Shown here piece after piece: positions 1 through 12,449 of a DNA stretch of 64,000 bases (positions are counted from its first letter, which is position 1; each line of letters begins with the position of its first letter). The position numbers and the translations under genes are program-made. Below the pieces are notes generated by a model. The model searched no databases, was not told the DNA's origin, and saw only the letters and a program-made list of their open reading frames with translations. This stretch comes from Magnolia sinica (lineage: Eukaryota > Streptophyta > Magnoliopsida > Magnoliales > Magnoliaceae): the NCBI RefSeq assembly GCF_029962835.1, contig NC_080588.1, positions 44,933,001 through 44,997,000 of the forward strand, given 5' to 3'.

Positions 1-492
1 CCCATGTGGGGCCCACCATAACATGTATCTACCATCCAGTCTATTTAATAAGGTCACACAGACCAAAAATAAATAATAAATAAATATTATATTTATCAAG
101 ACTTGTGGAACCGGGGAGGTTCCAAGGGCAGACGTTCAATCCTCCACTGCCTTTTGCTGTGTGGTCCACTTGATAGGTATATCTGCCTCATTAGTCTCAA
201 GCCTTAAGGCTAGCCCGCCATCAGGATGGACGGTTTGGATGGAACCCATACATCAAAGGGGGCATCCACCGACCGTCCAGCGGCCCATGGCTGGACTGCA
301 TGTACAAAACACATACACAGTGGGGTTCCACCGTCCATGGATGGTGTGGTGTATAACACATACATTCATGTGGGTCCAATCGTCCACTGCCTGTGGACGG
401 CATGAATAAAACACATGCATCATTGTGGGTCCCACGTGAGGCCCACCATAACATTTATATACCATCCAATCCGTTGATAAGGTCGTGTGGAC
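1..492. repeat. Internal tandem duplication of about 429 bp period
   Basis: The block starting 'ggcccaccataacat' and running into 'aaggtc' followed by 'gacc' occurs at 11-64 and again at 440-492. The stretch between carries further 'accgtcca' and 'gtgggtcc' motifs. It lies inside family A copy 1. Confidence 0.55.
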
Positions 493-2698
493 CCGGATGA
501 AGAAGGAAAATGAATTTCACACTGATCCAAAACTTCTGGGATACCCAAAAGGGTTTGAAAGGCAAACATTCAATCACACTGTTGCTTGTGACGTGGGTCT
601 TTTCCAGATCTAGAAGGACCACGGAAATGATTTGTCATCAAACCCGCGACCACCCAACTATAAGAAACAACACGACCAAAGAGAGCGGATACCATACTTC
701 CCAGAATCAACGCTGGGAAGGAATCGGTCGCTGACTTTAGATCGTACGAAAATAGGTCCTGTAGGCCGACTAACGACCGTATAGGCTTAAGCTGATCGTC
801 AGTCCCATCGTCGAGGGATACGCGACAACAACGCCATACAAAAATCGTGAGCCGGTCTAAGGAGATTTTGTTTAAAATAATTGGGAATGGCAAACAGTGG
901 GCCACCTGAGTTTCCAATATGGTCGATTCTTAGGGTGGCCCACTGCCCTGAGGGGGCCTAAAAAATGGACGGTGTGGATATACAAAACACATATCATGGT
1001 GGGGCCCACGGCTGGGACAGTGAGTCTTATTGACCGTCCGCCAAAACGCAGCAGCAGGCGCTGCCTGTATTTTTATTTTTTTTTTTCTTTCCTTTGAAAA
1101 ACTGATTTCTTGAGGATTTTTGTACGTGGGGCCCGCATAAGCTGAATCCAGTTCAGCCAATGAATTCTACAATCAATAACAAATCCATCAAGCCCAATAT
1201 TGGGCATCTTTCGACGTGTAAAAAATAAGGTGAATTTAAACGGTGAAAATCACTGTTTTGCTAAGGTACAACCCACCAGAAAGTTAGATCAGCTTCATAT
1301 TTTGGCTCAACGCCTAAAATGAGTTGGTAAATAGGATGGACGACGCGGATTGAATCCATACATCCATGTGGGGCCTATACAAGTGGTCCACCCAAGGAGC
1401 TTTGAACCAAGCTAATACATGTGTTTTTCAAATAACGTCCAGCGTCCAGGGACGCTGGACGGTCTGGTCTTTCCAAGGGTAAAAGGTGGCCCTGCTCAGG
1501 TGGGCCACCAAATGATGGATGGTGTGGATACAACACATATAAAGTGGGCCCCACTTACAAATGGCTTGGCTAAAATACATGCTTCATGGTGGGGTCCATC
1601 CGAGTGGGCCACACGGCCACATCATCACATGAAAGGAAATGAAAAAGAGAGGGGGAGAGAGAGATAAAGAGAGTGAGACACGTGTGATAGAGGGACCCCG
1701 GTACTATGGGCCTCCCTTTCAAGCATCCAATCATACATCGGGTCGGTCCCAACACATGTGGGCCCACCAAATTAAAAATCAACGATGGAGATTACTTCTC
1801 CACCAAGATGGAAGGTCTAGATGACCTCGTTTCAAGGTAGAAGGTAAACATCATGGTGGAGTCCATGGAGAATGGCTCCATCAAGGGATGATCATGATAA
1901 TCAAGGTGGGCCATCGGCCACATCTTAGGGTCCAAAGTGAGATCCATACCATCGATCGGTAGGCCTCACTTGGCCCATCATAAAAATATGAAAAATAGCC
2001 TATAGAAGCACCCACCGTTCGATCTTCTTGGTCCGATAGAAAGCCAAGCTCTTTGTGTGTCACTTTGATGGTGGAAGATGAGAAATGAATGGATAGGATG
2101 AAAGATTTTGGGAGAGGAAGTGGGCCACATAAACTTACTTTTCTCTCACTTGAAAAACCATGGACGTCCACACTCTCTCTCCTTTGTTGCTTAGAAAATT
2201 GTGTAGAGAAAGAGAGAGAGAGAATGGGATGTAAGGAGAGAGAGTGATGGGTAATGGAGTGATAGATGTGAGGTGAGTGATGGGTGAGGTGAGTGACTTG
2301 TTGACTTTTGGGGTTTGGTTGACTAGTGGAGAAAGAAAGCATGTGTTGCTTTTGTACTTGATATGAGGTGATTGATTGATTAATTGATTTGAGTGATTGA
2401 TTGATGGGACATATTGTAGAGATTCTCTTGGGATCGAAAAAGCGCGGCGTTTCTTCAAAATAAACGTCGGCCCACATATTCATGTCAGGGTATCGGATCG
2501 GTGCGCGAGTCGTGGCATTGGAACCCTGGCGACGGTGCGGTCACAATGGTACAAGTCTCGGATTAAGCTAACTCAAATCTACAGGATATGACTTAGGGTC
2601 GCGTGCAAATATCGATTATAGGTCGCGGATTGCCAGACTTCGTCAGGAATGATCGCGAGAGTCGATGGAACAGTACGGACTAGGATACGGGTCTTACA
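1..2698 (-). mobile_element. Truncated family A long LTR-like element (copy 1)
   Basis: Matches the reverse complement of the left half of the element at 56753-61203 and also matches 23870-25895. It shares the order: GC-rich core (about 2486-2545), GA-rich tract (about 2205-2250), the 'agggaccccgg' block (about 1690) and the recurring GGGCCCACCAT motifs. It ends in GGGTCTTACA at 2698, the reverse complement of the TGTAAGACCC start at 56753, and is followed directly by the telomere-like array (AGGGATTTGAG). The window cuts off its other end. The open frames inside, including one of about 200 codons at 1881-2483 minus, are low-complexity and not conserved in frame among copies, so I call no gene. 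It is noncoding, like a long LTR. Confidence 0.7.
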
Positions 2699-3176
2699 AG
2701 GGATTTGAGAATACATTTAGGTTTTAGGTTTAGGTTTAGGTTTAGGTTTAGGTTTAGGTTATAGGTTATAGGTTTAGGTTTAAGTTTAAGTTAAGGTTTA
2801 GGTTTAGGTTTAGGTTTAGGTTATAAGCTATAGGTTTAGGGAATTGAGAATAAGTTAATGTTTAGGTTTAAGAAATTGGGTTCAGGTTCGGGATCGGGTT
2901 CAGGTTTGGGTTTTCCAGATTTGGTTTAGGTTTAGGTTAGGGAGTTGAGATTAGGATTAGGTGTAGGTTTAGGTTTAGGGATTTGAGAATACATTTAGGT
3001 TTTAGGTTTAGGTTTAGGTTTTAGGTTTAGGTTTAGGTTATAAGCTATAGGTTTAAGGAATTGAGAATAGGTTAAGGTTTAGGTTTAGGAAATCGGGTTC
3101 GAGTTCGGGATCGGGTTTAGGTTTGGGTTTTCAAGTTTAGGTTTAGGTTTAGGTTAGGGAGTTGAGATTAGGATTA
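2699..3176 (+). repeat. Telomere-like TTTAGG array, proximal segment
   Basis: Runs of the hexamer TTTAGG on the plus strand are mixed with variants (TTATAGG, TTTAAGG). They are organised in a longer monomer marked by 'gggatttgagaatac', 'ataagctatagg', 'gggaattgagaata', a 'cgggttcgggatcggg' block and 'gagattaggatta'. The last of these is interrupted by the palindromic element starting at 3177. Confidence 0.9.
3172..3176 (+). repeat. 5 bp target duplication, left (GATTA)
   Basis: GATTA precedes TGTCATGCCCC, and AATTA at 7811-7815 follows GGGGCATGACA. Removing the insert and one copy restores the array phrase 'gagattaggattaggtgtag', which occurs intact many times from 8040 onward. Confidence 0.75.
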
Positions 3177-6100
3177 TGTCATGCCCCAAACCCAGAAATC
3201 GGATTCATAGAAATCTCGATCGCCGAATTCGGTGCCGACAGCCTCCGTAGTACCCCATTCTTGGCTCCTAGCGTCCATACACCAGATTCCGATCCTGGGA
3301 TCCTACAAGGAGGATTTTTTTTAATGTACATTTAACTCGTAATAAGCATAACCACAAGATTACCCAATTCATAAAGACAACATCATCATCACATATCCAC
3401 TAATATAATCATTTGAGTACAATGCTGAAAGGGAAAAACATAAATCGAAAATCAAGCTCCAGAAGACCACTGCAGGCTCCAAGCTCAACACTGCTACAAC
3501 CTAACATCACCTGCACGCATATATCATGCATAAGCTTATAGAAAGCTTAGAGGGTGGTGTAAGTGTGTGCACAAGGTAAGTGCCAAGTATCCAACGCAAT
3601 GTCATGATCATACAATGTTGAAATAGGCGCAAGGTCATGAATCATACGGTATCAAAGTAAATAAAAACATTGACAAGTCCATGAGTCAAACAATATCAGA
3701 ATACGCAATACAGATCAACTATACAAATGAGGAACAATATCAGAATACGCGATACAGATCAATTATACAAATGAGGAGTCATAAAAAGTCAAATATCAGA
3801 TGTCGTATCTAAACCATATAAATACAGAAACACAAGTAACCCAAAATGTCATATGCTACGAATGTAATGCAATATACGGTACGAATGAAATGACCATGCT
3901 GGAGTTTGAAGTCGGGATGATAGTACGTGGTATCGCAGGCTATGGGGTCTATCACAAAGGACTTCTATCCAAACCAGTCTCATACCTAAATTTTGATAGT
4001 CAAATTCACTGTGGTAAACTCCTAATCTTAGATTAGTCACGCGCCTCAACCAAAATCTTAGCCATTATGAAGGTACACGTAACAAATAATTGCGCACCAC
4101 CAGCCTAAGTGGATAGTGAATGAATGAGTATGCAACTCCTGCTCAATGAGTCCATATATCAGTACAGTTCATCTTTAGGATCATCATCGGGGTTTAGTAC
4201 ACTCCAATTGGCACTACCGCTCTCCCAACTGCACAATCCAAGTGAGCGTAAGAAACCTCACTATCCGCCTGGACAAAAGTCTGTCAATACCTATTCGGCA
4301 CGTTGATAGCGGACCCATTCACGAGCTGGTCAAACTCAGCCTAGCAATGCCCCCTACGCTTGGGTGGGTAAGGCCACACCCCCTCTCAACCGACCACGAC
4401 ACAGTGGGAGAGGCGGCCTCCTGGTATTCGGCACTAGGGCGCTCATGTATCCACTCGGTCTCGACGTTGGAGTCATCTTCTGGTACCATCGGGTTTAAGG
4501 ATTTTCACTCAGGGACATCTATGGTGCCCCGATGCTTAGTAACAATATTTTCGATATCCAATCCAGCCACCCACGATGTGTCTGTGGAGGCTATGGCCCT
4601 AATGTCGCTAGGGCATACAATAATCACACAATGCAAGTGCATAAATCATACTATCAGACATACAACAATCATGCGCGTACTAAGAGCTCATGTAGGGCAA
4701 CTCCGCTTATCAGGGAGTCTATAAACAATCTACCCGAAGGCATGTGCTATGATCAGTCACTCCTCACATCAGGCATACAAATGATGCATATGATCATGAA
4801 TCATGGATCTATACTAAACATGTTATGTGGTGATGGGCTCTATTCATAACGAAGATGGGCCTAGACGGCTTACATACTACAAGTATGGGCCTATCAATGG
4901 GCCCTAGGGAGAGTCGTAATACGGACATTTAACCAACATTATCCTTACAATGTGGACATCAAACCAACATTGCTCCCAAGGCACGGCTTGCCATGAATCA
5001 CACATTACAATGGGCTTATGTATATCCTGTTGGGCCTCGACCTAAGGGCCTCTAATACATTAGATGGGCCGTATCACATGGGCCTCATATATATATCTAA
5101 GTGGGCCTCAACAACGGGCTAAAAATGCCTCAAGTTGAGCCTAATCACATGGGCCTCATATATATCTAAGTGAGCCTCAACAACGAATCACAAATGCCTC
5201 AAGGTGGGCCTAATCACATGGGCCCCTGGTCCCTATGACCTCATAAATAGGTTGGATGCAAATAAACACTATGGTGGGCCCCACATGGGATCCACTGATG
5301 TATGTATTGTACCCACACTTCTCATCAATGGGGACCTCCACCATGACGTATGTGATTTATTCATGCCGCCCATCCCTATGGGACACATCATAATGCATGT
5401 GTCGCATCCAACCCGTCCAACCATTTAAAAGCTCATTTTAAGGCTTGAAATTAAAAATAACGCAGATCTAGGATTAGGTGGGCCACATTTCAGGAAAGTA
5501 GTGGGTTTGAACATCCACAATTAAACCCTTGGGAATTCTAATGGTGGAAATCCTTATCATCACTCATTTTTGGGTGTGGCTCATTTGATATACGTGTGGC
5601 CCATGTGATGTGGCCCACTTACCTTAATTAGGCCCGATGTGATATATGAGACCCGATGTTGAGGCCCACTTTGATATATATGAGGCCCATGTGATTAGGC
5701 CCACCTTGAGGCATTTGTGGCCTGTTGTTGAGGCCCACTTTGATATATATGAGGCCCATGTGATTAGGCCCACCTTAAGGCATTCGTGGCCCGTTGTTGA
5801 GGCCCACTTAGATATATATGAGGCCCATGTGATTAGGCCCACCTTAAGGTATTTGTGGCCCATTGTTGAGGCCCACTTAGATATATATGAGGCCCATGTG
5901 ATACGGCCCATCTGATGTATTAGAGGCCCTTAGGTTGAGGCCCAACAGGATGTACATAAGGCCCATTGCAATGTGTGATTCATGGCAGGCCGTACCTTGG
6001 AAGCAATGTTGGTTTGATGTCCACATTGTAAGGATAATGTTGGTTAAATGTCCGCATTACGACTCTCCCTAGGGCCCATTGATAGGCCCATACTTGTAGT

Positions 6101-7810
6101 GTGTAGGCCGTCTAGGCCCATCTTTGTTATGAATGAGCTCATCACCACATAACATGTTTAGTATAGATCCATGATTCATGATCATATGCATCATTTGTAT
6201 GCCTGATGTGAGGAGTGACTGATCATAGCACATGCCTTTAGGTAGATTGTTTATAGACTCCCTAATAGGCGGAGTTGCCCTACATGAGCGCTCGGTACAT
6301 GCATGATTGTTGCATATCTGATAATATGATTCATGCACTTGCATTGTGTGATTATTATATGCCCTAATGACATCAGGGTTATAGCCTCCACAGACACATC
6401 GTGGGTGGCTGGATTGGATACCAGAAATATTGTTACTAAGCATCAGGGCACCATAGATGTCCCTGAGTAAAAATTCCTAAACCCAATGGTACTAGAGGAT
6501 GACTCCAACGTCGAGACCGAGTAGATACATGAGCGCCCGAGTGCCGAATACCAGGAGGCCGCATCTCCCACTGTGTCGTGGTCGGCTGGGAGGGGGTGTG
6601 GCCTTACCCGCCCGAGCGTAGGGGGCATTGCTAAGCTGAGTTTGACCAGCTCGTGAATGGATCCGCTATCGACGTCCCGAATAGGTATTGACAGACTATT
6701 GGCCAGGCGTATAGTGAGGTTTCTTACGCTCACTTGGACTGTGCGGCTGGGAGAGCGGCAGTGCCATTTGGAGTGTACTAAACCCCAATGATGATCCCAA
6801 AGATGAACTGTACTGATATGTGGACTTATTGAGCAGGAGTTGCATACTCATTCATTCATTCATTCACTATACACTCGGGCTGGTGGTGCCCAACTATTTG
6901 TTACGTGTACCTTCACAATGGCTAGGATTTTGGTTGGGGCACATGACTAACCTGAGATCAGGAGTTTACCACATTGAATCTGACTATCAAAATTTAGGTA
7001 TGGGACTGGTTTGGATAGAAGTCTTTTATGATAGACCCCATAGCCTACAATACCACGTACTATCATCCGGACTTCAGACTCCAGCATGGTCATTCCATTC
7101 ACACCGTATATTGCATTACATTCGTAGCATATGGCATTTTAGGTTACCTGTGTTTTTGTATTTATATGGTTTAGATAGACATCTGATATTTGACTCTTTA
7201 TGACTCCTCATTTGTATAATTGATCTGTATCGCGTATTCTAATATTGTTCCTCATTTGTATAGTTGATCTATATTACGTATTCTAATATTGTTTAACTCA
7301 TGGACTTGTCAGTATTTTTGCTTACTCTGATACCGTATGATTCATGACCTTGCGCCTATTTCGACATTATATGATCACGACATTGCGTTGGATACTTGGC
7401 ACTTACCTTGTGCACACACTTACACCACCCTCTAAGCTTTCTATAAGCTTATGCATGATAGATGAGTGTAGGTGATGTTAGGTTGTAGCAGTGTTGAGCT
7501 TGGAGCCTGCAGCGGTCTTCTAGAGCTTGATTTTCAATTTATGTTTTTCCCTTTCAGCATTGTACTCAAATGATTATATTAGTGGATATGTGATGATGAT
7601 GTTGTCTTTGTGAATTGGGTAATCTTATGGTTATGCTTATTACGAGTTAAATGTACATTAAAAATAAATAAATCCTCCTTATAGGATCCCAGGATCGGAA
7701 CCTGGTAAATGGGTGCAGGGAGCCGAGAATGAGGTTCTACGGAAGATGTCGGCACCGGATTCGGTGATCGGGAATTTTGTGAGGCCGATTTCCGAGTTTG
7801 GGGCATGACA
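3177..7810. mobile_element. 4.6 kb palindromic element built from two inverted family A ends
   Basis: The element starts TGTCATGCCCC and ends GGGGCATGACA. The left arm (3177 to about 5225) is the reverse complement of the right arm (about 5660 to 7810), with divergence of several percent by eye and single-base indels. Both arms match the right half of the element at 56753-61203. The loop (about 5226-5660) plus the right arm are collinear with about 58690-61203, so it looks like a family A element whose left half was replaced by an inverted copy of its own right end. Both arms contain the same internal duplication (3690-3785 and 7200-7300), so that duplication is older than the palindrome. No convincing gene is present. 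TG...CA ends and a 5 bp target duplication fit LTR-type integration; a foldback DNA transposon is the alternative. Confidence 0.75.
5661..5905 (+). repeat. 69 bp tandem repeat, about 3.5 copies
   Basis: Units start with GAGGCCCACTT at 5661, 5730, 5799 and 5868, each 69 bp apart. Each carries 'gatatatatgaggcccatg' and 'ttaggcccacctt'. The inverted left arm has only about two units (about 5080-5230), so copy number changed after the palindrome formed or differed beforehand. Open frames on both strands here are a by-product of 69 being a multiple of 3. Confidence 0.85.
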
Positions 7811-10800
7811 AATTAGGTGTAGGTTTAGGTTTAGGGATTTGAGAATACATTTAGGTTTTAGGTTTGGGTTATAGGTTATAGGTTATAGGTTTATGTTTAG
7901 GTTTAGATTTAGGTTATAAGCTATAGGTTTAGGGAATTAAGAATAAGTTAAGGTTTAGGTTTAGGAAATCGGGTTCAGGTTCGAGATCGGGTTTAGGTTT
8001 AGGTTTTCAAGTTTAAGTTTAGGTTTACGTTAGGGAGTTGAGATTAGGATTAGGTGTAGGTTTAAGTTTAGGGATTTGAGAATACATTTAGATTTTAGGT
8101 TTAGGTTATAGGTTATAGGTTTAAGTTTAGGTTTAGGTTAAGGTTTAGGTTTAGGTTTAGGTTTAGGTTATAAGCTATAGGTTTAGGGAATTGAGAATAG
8201 GTTAAGGTTTAGGTTTAGGAAATCGGGTTCGGGTTCGGGATCGGGTTTAGGTTTGGGTTTTCAAGTTTAGGTTTAGGTTTAGGTTAGGGAGTTGAGATTA
8301 AGATTAGGTGTAAGTTTATGTTTAGAAATTTGAGAATACATTAGGTTTTAGGTTTAGGTTTATGTTATAGGGTATAGGTTTAGGTTTAGGTTTAGGTTAT
8401 AAGCTATAGATTAGGGAATTGAGAATAGGTTAAGGTTTAGGTTTAGGAAATCGGATTCAGGTTTAAGATCGGGTTTAGGTTTGGGTTTTCAGGTTAAGGT
8501 TTAGGTTAGGGAGTTGATATTAGGATTAGGTGTAGGTTTAGGTTTAAGGATTTGAGAATACATTTAGGTTTTAGGTATAGGTTTGGGTTATAGGTTATAG
8601 GTTTAGGTTTAGGTTAAGGTTTAGGTTTAGGTTTAGGTTATAAGCTATAGGTTTAGGGAATTGAGAATTGATTTAGGTTTAGGAAATCGGGTTCAGGTTC
8701 GGGATCGGGTTTAGGTTTGGGTTTTCAAGTTTAGGTTTAGGTTTAGGTTAGGGAGTTGAGATTAGGATTAGGTGTAGGTTTAGGTTTAGAGATTTGAGAA
8801 TACATTTAGGTTTTAGGTTTAGGTTATAAGGTATAAGTTTAGGGAATTGAGAATAGGTTAAGGTTTAGGTTTAGGAAATCAGGTTCGGGTTTAGGTTTGG
8901 ATTTTCAAGTTTAAGTTTAGGTTAGGGAGTTGAGATTAGGATTAGGTGTAGGTTTAGGTTTAGGGATTTGAGAATACATTTAAGTTTTAGGTTTAGGTTA
9001 TAGGTTATAAGTTATAAGTTTAGGTTTAGGTTTAGATTTAAGTTATAAGCTATAGGTTTAGGGAATTGAGAATAAGTTAAGGTTTAGGTTTAGGAAATCG
9101 GGTTCAGGTTCAAGATAGGGTTTAGGTTTGGGTTTTCAAGTTTAGGTTTAGGTTTAGGTTAGGAGTTGAGATTAGAATTAGGTGTAGGTTTAAGTTTAGG
9201 GATTTGAGAATACATTTAGGTTTTAGGTTTAGGTTTAGGTTATAGGTTATAGGTTTAGGTTTAGGTTTAGGTTAAGGTTTAGGTTAGGGAGTTCAGATTA
9301 GGATTAGGTGTAAGTTTAGGTTTAGAAATTTGAGAATACATTAGGTTTTAGGTTTAGGTTTACGTTATAGGGTATAGGTTTAGGTTTAGGTTTAGGTTTA
9401 GGTTTAGGTTATAAGCTATAGGTTAGGGAATTGAGAATAGGTTAAGGTTTAGGTTTAGGAAATCAGGTTCAGGTTCGAGATCGGGTTTAGGTTTGGGTTT
9501 TCAAGTTTAGGTTTAGATTAGGGAGTTGATATTAGGATTAGGTGTAGGTTTAGGTTTAGGGATTTAAGAATACATTTAAGTTTTAGGTTTAGGTTTAGGT
9601 TTAGGTTTAGGTTTAGGCTATAAGCTATAGATTTAGAGAATTGAGAATTGGTTAAGGTTTAGGTTTAGGAAATCGGGTTCAGGTTCGGAATCGGGTTTAG
9701 GTTTGGGTTTTCAAGTTTATGTTTAGGTTTAGGTTAGGGAGTTGAGATTAGGATTAGGTGTAGGTTTAGGTTTAGGGATTTGAGAATACATTTAGGTTTT
9801 AAGTTTAGGTTTAGGTTATAGGTTATAGGTTTAGGTTTAGGTTATAAGCTATAGGTTTAGGGAATTGAGAATAAGTTAAGGTTTAGGTTTAGGAAATCAG
9901 GTTCGGGTTTAGGTTTGGGTTTTCAAGTTTAGGTTTAGGTTAGGGAGTTGAGATTAGGATTAGGTGTAGGTTTAGGTTTAGGGATTTGAAAATATATTTA
10001 GGTTTTAAATTTAGGTTTAGGTTATAGGTTATAGGTTTAGGTTTAGGTTTAGGTTTAAATTATAAGCTATGGGTTTAGGGAATTGAGAATAGGTTAAGAT
10101 TTAGGTTTAGGAAATCGGGTTCGGGTTCGGGATCGGGTTTAGGTTTGGGTTTTCAAGTTTAGGCTTAGGTTTAGGTTAGGGAGTTGAGATTGGGATTAGG
10201 TGTAAGTATAGGTTTAGAGATTTGAGAATACATTAAGGTTTAAATTTAGGAAATCGGGTTCGGGTTCAAGATCGGGTTTACGTTTAGGTTTTAGGTTATA
10301 GGTTTAGGTTATAGGTTATAAGTGTAGGTTTAGGTTTAGGTTTTAGGTTTAAGTTATAGGTTTAGGTTTAGGTTATAGGTTATAGGTTTAGGTTATAAGC
10401 TAAAGGTTTAGGGATTTGAGAATATGTTTAGGTTATAGGTTTAGGTTTAGGTTTAGGGATTTGAGAATAGATTTAGGTTTAGGTTTAGGTTTAAGTTTAG
10501 ATTAAGGTTATATGTTAAAGTTAAGGTTATAGGTTTAGGTTTAGGTTAAGGTTATAGGTTTAGGTTTAGGTTTAGGTTAGGTTATAGATTTTTGGTTAAG
10601 GTTAAGGTTATAGTTATAGGTTTAGGGAATTGAGAATAGATTAAGGTTTAGGTTTAGGAAATCGGGTTCGCGTTCGAGATCGGGTTTAGGTTTAGGTTTT
10701 CAAGTTTAGGTTTAGGTTTAGGTTAGGGAGTTGAGATTAGGATTAGGTGTAGGTTTAGGTTTAGGGATTTAAGAATACAGTTAGGTTTTAAGTTTAGGTT

Positions 10801-12445
10801 TAGGTTTTAGGTTTAGGTTAAGGTTAGGTTATAGGTTATAGGTTAAGGTTTTAGGTCATAGGTTTGGTTTAGGTTTAGGTTATAGGTTTAGGTTTAGGTT
10901 TAGGTTATAAGCTATAGGTTTAGGGAATTGAGAATAGGTTAAGGTTTAGGTTTAGGAAATCGGATTCGGGTTTAGGTTTGGGTTTTCAAGTTTAGGTCTA
11001 GGTTTAAGTTAGGGAGTTGAAATTAAGATTAGGTGTAGGTTTAGGTTTAGGTTTAGAGATTTGAGAATACATTTAGGTTTTAGGTTTAGGTTTAGGTTTT
11101 AGGTTATAGGTTAAGGTTTAGGTTTTAGGTTTAGGTTAAGGTTAGGTTATAGGTTATAAGTTTAGGTTTTAGGTTATTGGTTAAGGTTTTAGGTCATAGG
11201 TTTTGGTTTTGGTTTTGGTTAAAGGTTATAGGTTTAGGTTAAGGTTTAGTTTTAGGTTAGGTTAGGTTAGGTTAAGGTTTAGGGAATTATGTTTAGGTTG
11301 TAGGTTTAGGTTGTAGGTTAAGGTTTAGGTTATAGGTTAAGGTTTAGGTTTAGGTTATAGGTTTCGAGATTTGAGAATAGGTTTAGGTTATAAGTATAGG
11401 TTTAGGTTATGATATAGGTTAAGGTTTAGGGAATTGAGTTTAGATTATAGGTTTAGGTTATAGGTTATAGGTAATAGGTTTTTGGTTAAGGTTTAGGTTA
11501 TAGTTATAGGTTTTGGGATTTGAGAATAGGTTTAGGTTATAAGAATAGGTTGAGGTTAAGAGATTTGAGTATACATTTACGTTTTAGGTTTAGGTTTAGG
11601 TTTTACGTTTAGGTTAAGGTTACAGGTTTAGGTTATAAGTGTAAGTTATAAGTTTCGGTTTAGGTTAGGTTATAAGTTAAGGTTTAGGGAATTGAGTTTA
11701 GGTTATAGGTTTTAGGTTTAGGTTATAGGTTTTAGGTTTACGTTTAGGTTTAGGAATTCGGGTTCAGGTTCGGGTTCAGGTTATACGTTTGGCTTAAGGT
11801 GTAGGTTTAAGTTAAGTGAATTAAGTTTAGGTAAGTTTAGGTTTAGGTTTAGGTTTAGGCTAAGGGTTTAGGCATTTAGATTTGGGTTCAAGATCGGGTT
11901 TAGGTTTAGGTTAGGGAGTTGAGATTAGGATTAGGTGTAAGTTAAGGTTTAGGGATTTGAGATTAGGATTAGGTGTAGGTTTAGGTTTAGGAATTTGAGA
12001 ATAGGTTTAGGTTTAGGTTTAGGTTATAGGTTTAGGTTAAGGTTATAGGTTAAGGTTAAGGTTATTAGTTTAGGTTTAGGTTAAGGTTATAGGTTTAGGT
12101 TTAGGTTAGGTTATAGGTTTTTGGTTAAGGTTTAAGTTACAGTTATAGGTTTTGGGATTTGAGAATAGGTTTAGGTTATAAGTATAGGTTTAGGTTAGGT
12201 TATAGGTTAAGGTTTAGGGAATTGAATTTAGGTTATAGGTTCAAGTTATAGGTTATAGGTTATAGGTTTAGGTTAAGGTTTAGGTTATGAGTTTAGGTTA
12301 TAAGTATAGGTTTAGATTAGGTTGTAGGTTAAAGTTTAGGGAATTGAGTTTAGGTTATATGTTTAGGTTATCGGTTATAGGTTTAGGTTAAGGTTATAGG
12401 TTGTAGTTAGAGGTTTTGGGATTTGAGAATAGGTTTAGGTTATAG
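7811..12445 (+). repeat. Telomere-like TTTAGG array with higher-order monomers
   Basis: About 4.6 kb of GGTTTA/TTTAGG-type repeat with the G-rich strand on plus throughout. Monomers of roughly 170-260 bp recur: 'gatttgagaata' landmarks lie near 7835, 8072, 8327, 8549, 8792, 8962 and 9200, and continue to about 10.2 kb, with 'gagattaggattaggtgtag' just before each. The canonical plant heptamer TTTAGGG appears mainly at two fixed places in the monomer ('tttagggatttgag' and 'tttagggaattgag'); the rest is hexameric. From about 10.2 kb the order decays into TTATAGG and TTAAGG variants. No gene is present. Confidence 0.9.
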
Positions 12446-12449
12446 GTTA

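Noticed and set aside
1881-2483. 200-codon minus-strand open frame
   Set aside because: Low-complexity S/H/I/Q-rich reading of GA/CT-rich family A sequence; the frame is not kept in the other copies.
5624-5915. Open frames on both strands with ITWASYISKWAS / EAHFDIYEAHVIRP repeats
   Set aside because: A 69 bp tandem repeat, divisible by three, keeps frames open; no start context or conservation.
2699-12445. True chromosome end
   Set aside because: The repeat is degenerate, mostly TTTAGG rather than TTTAGGG, and is followed by 50 kb of other sequence, so it is interstitial or subtelomeric.
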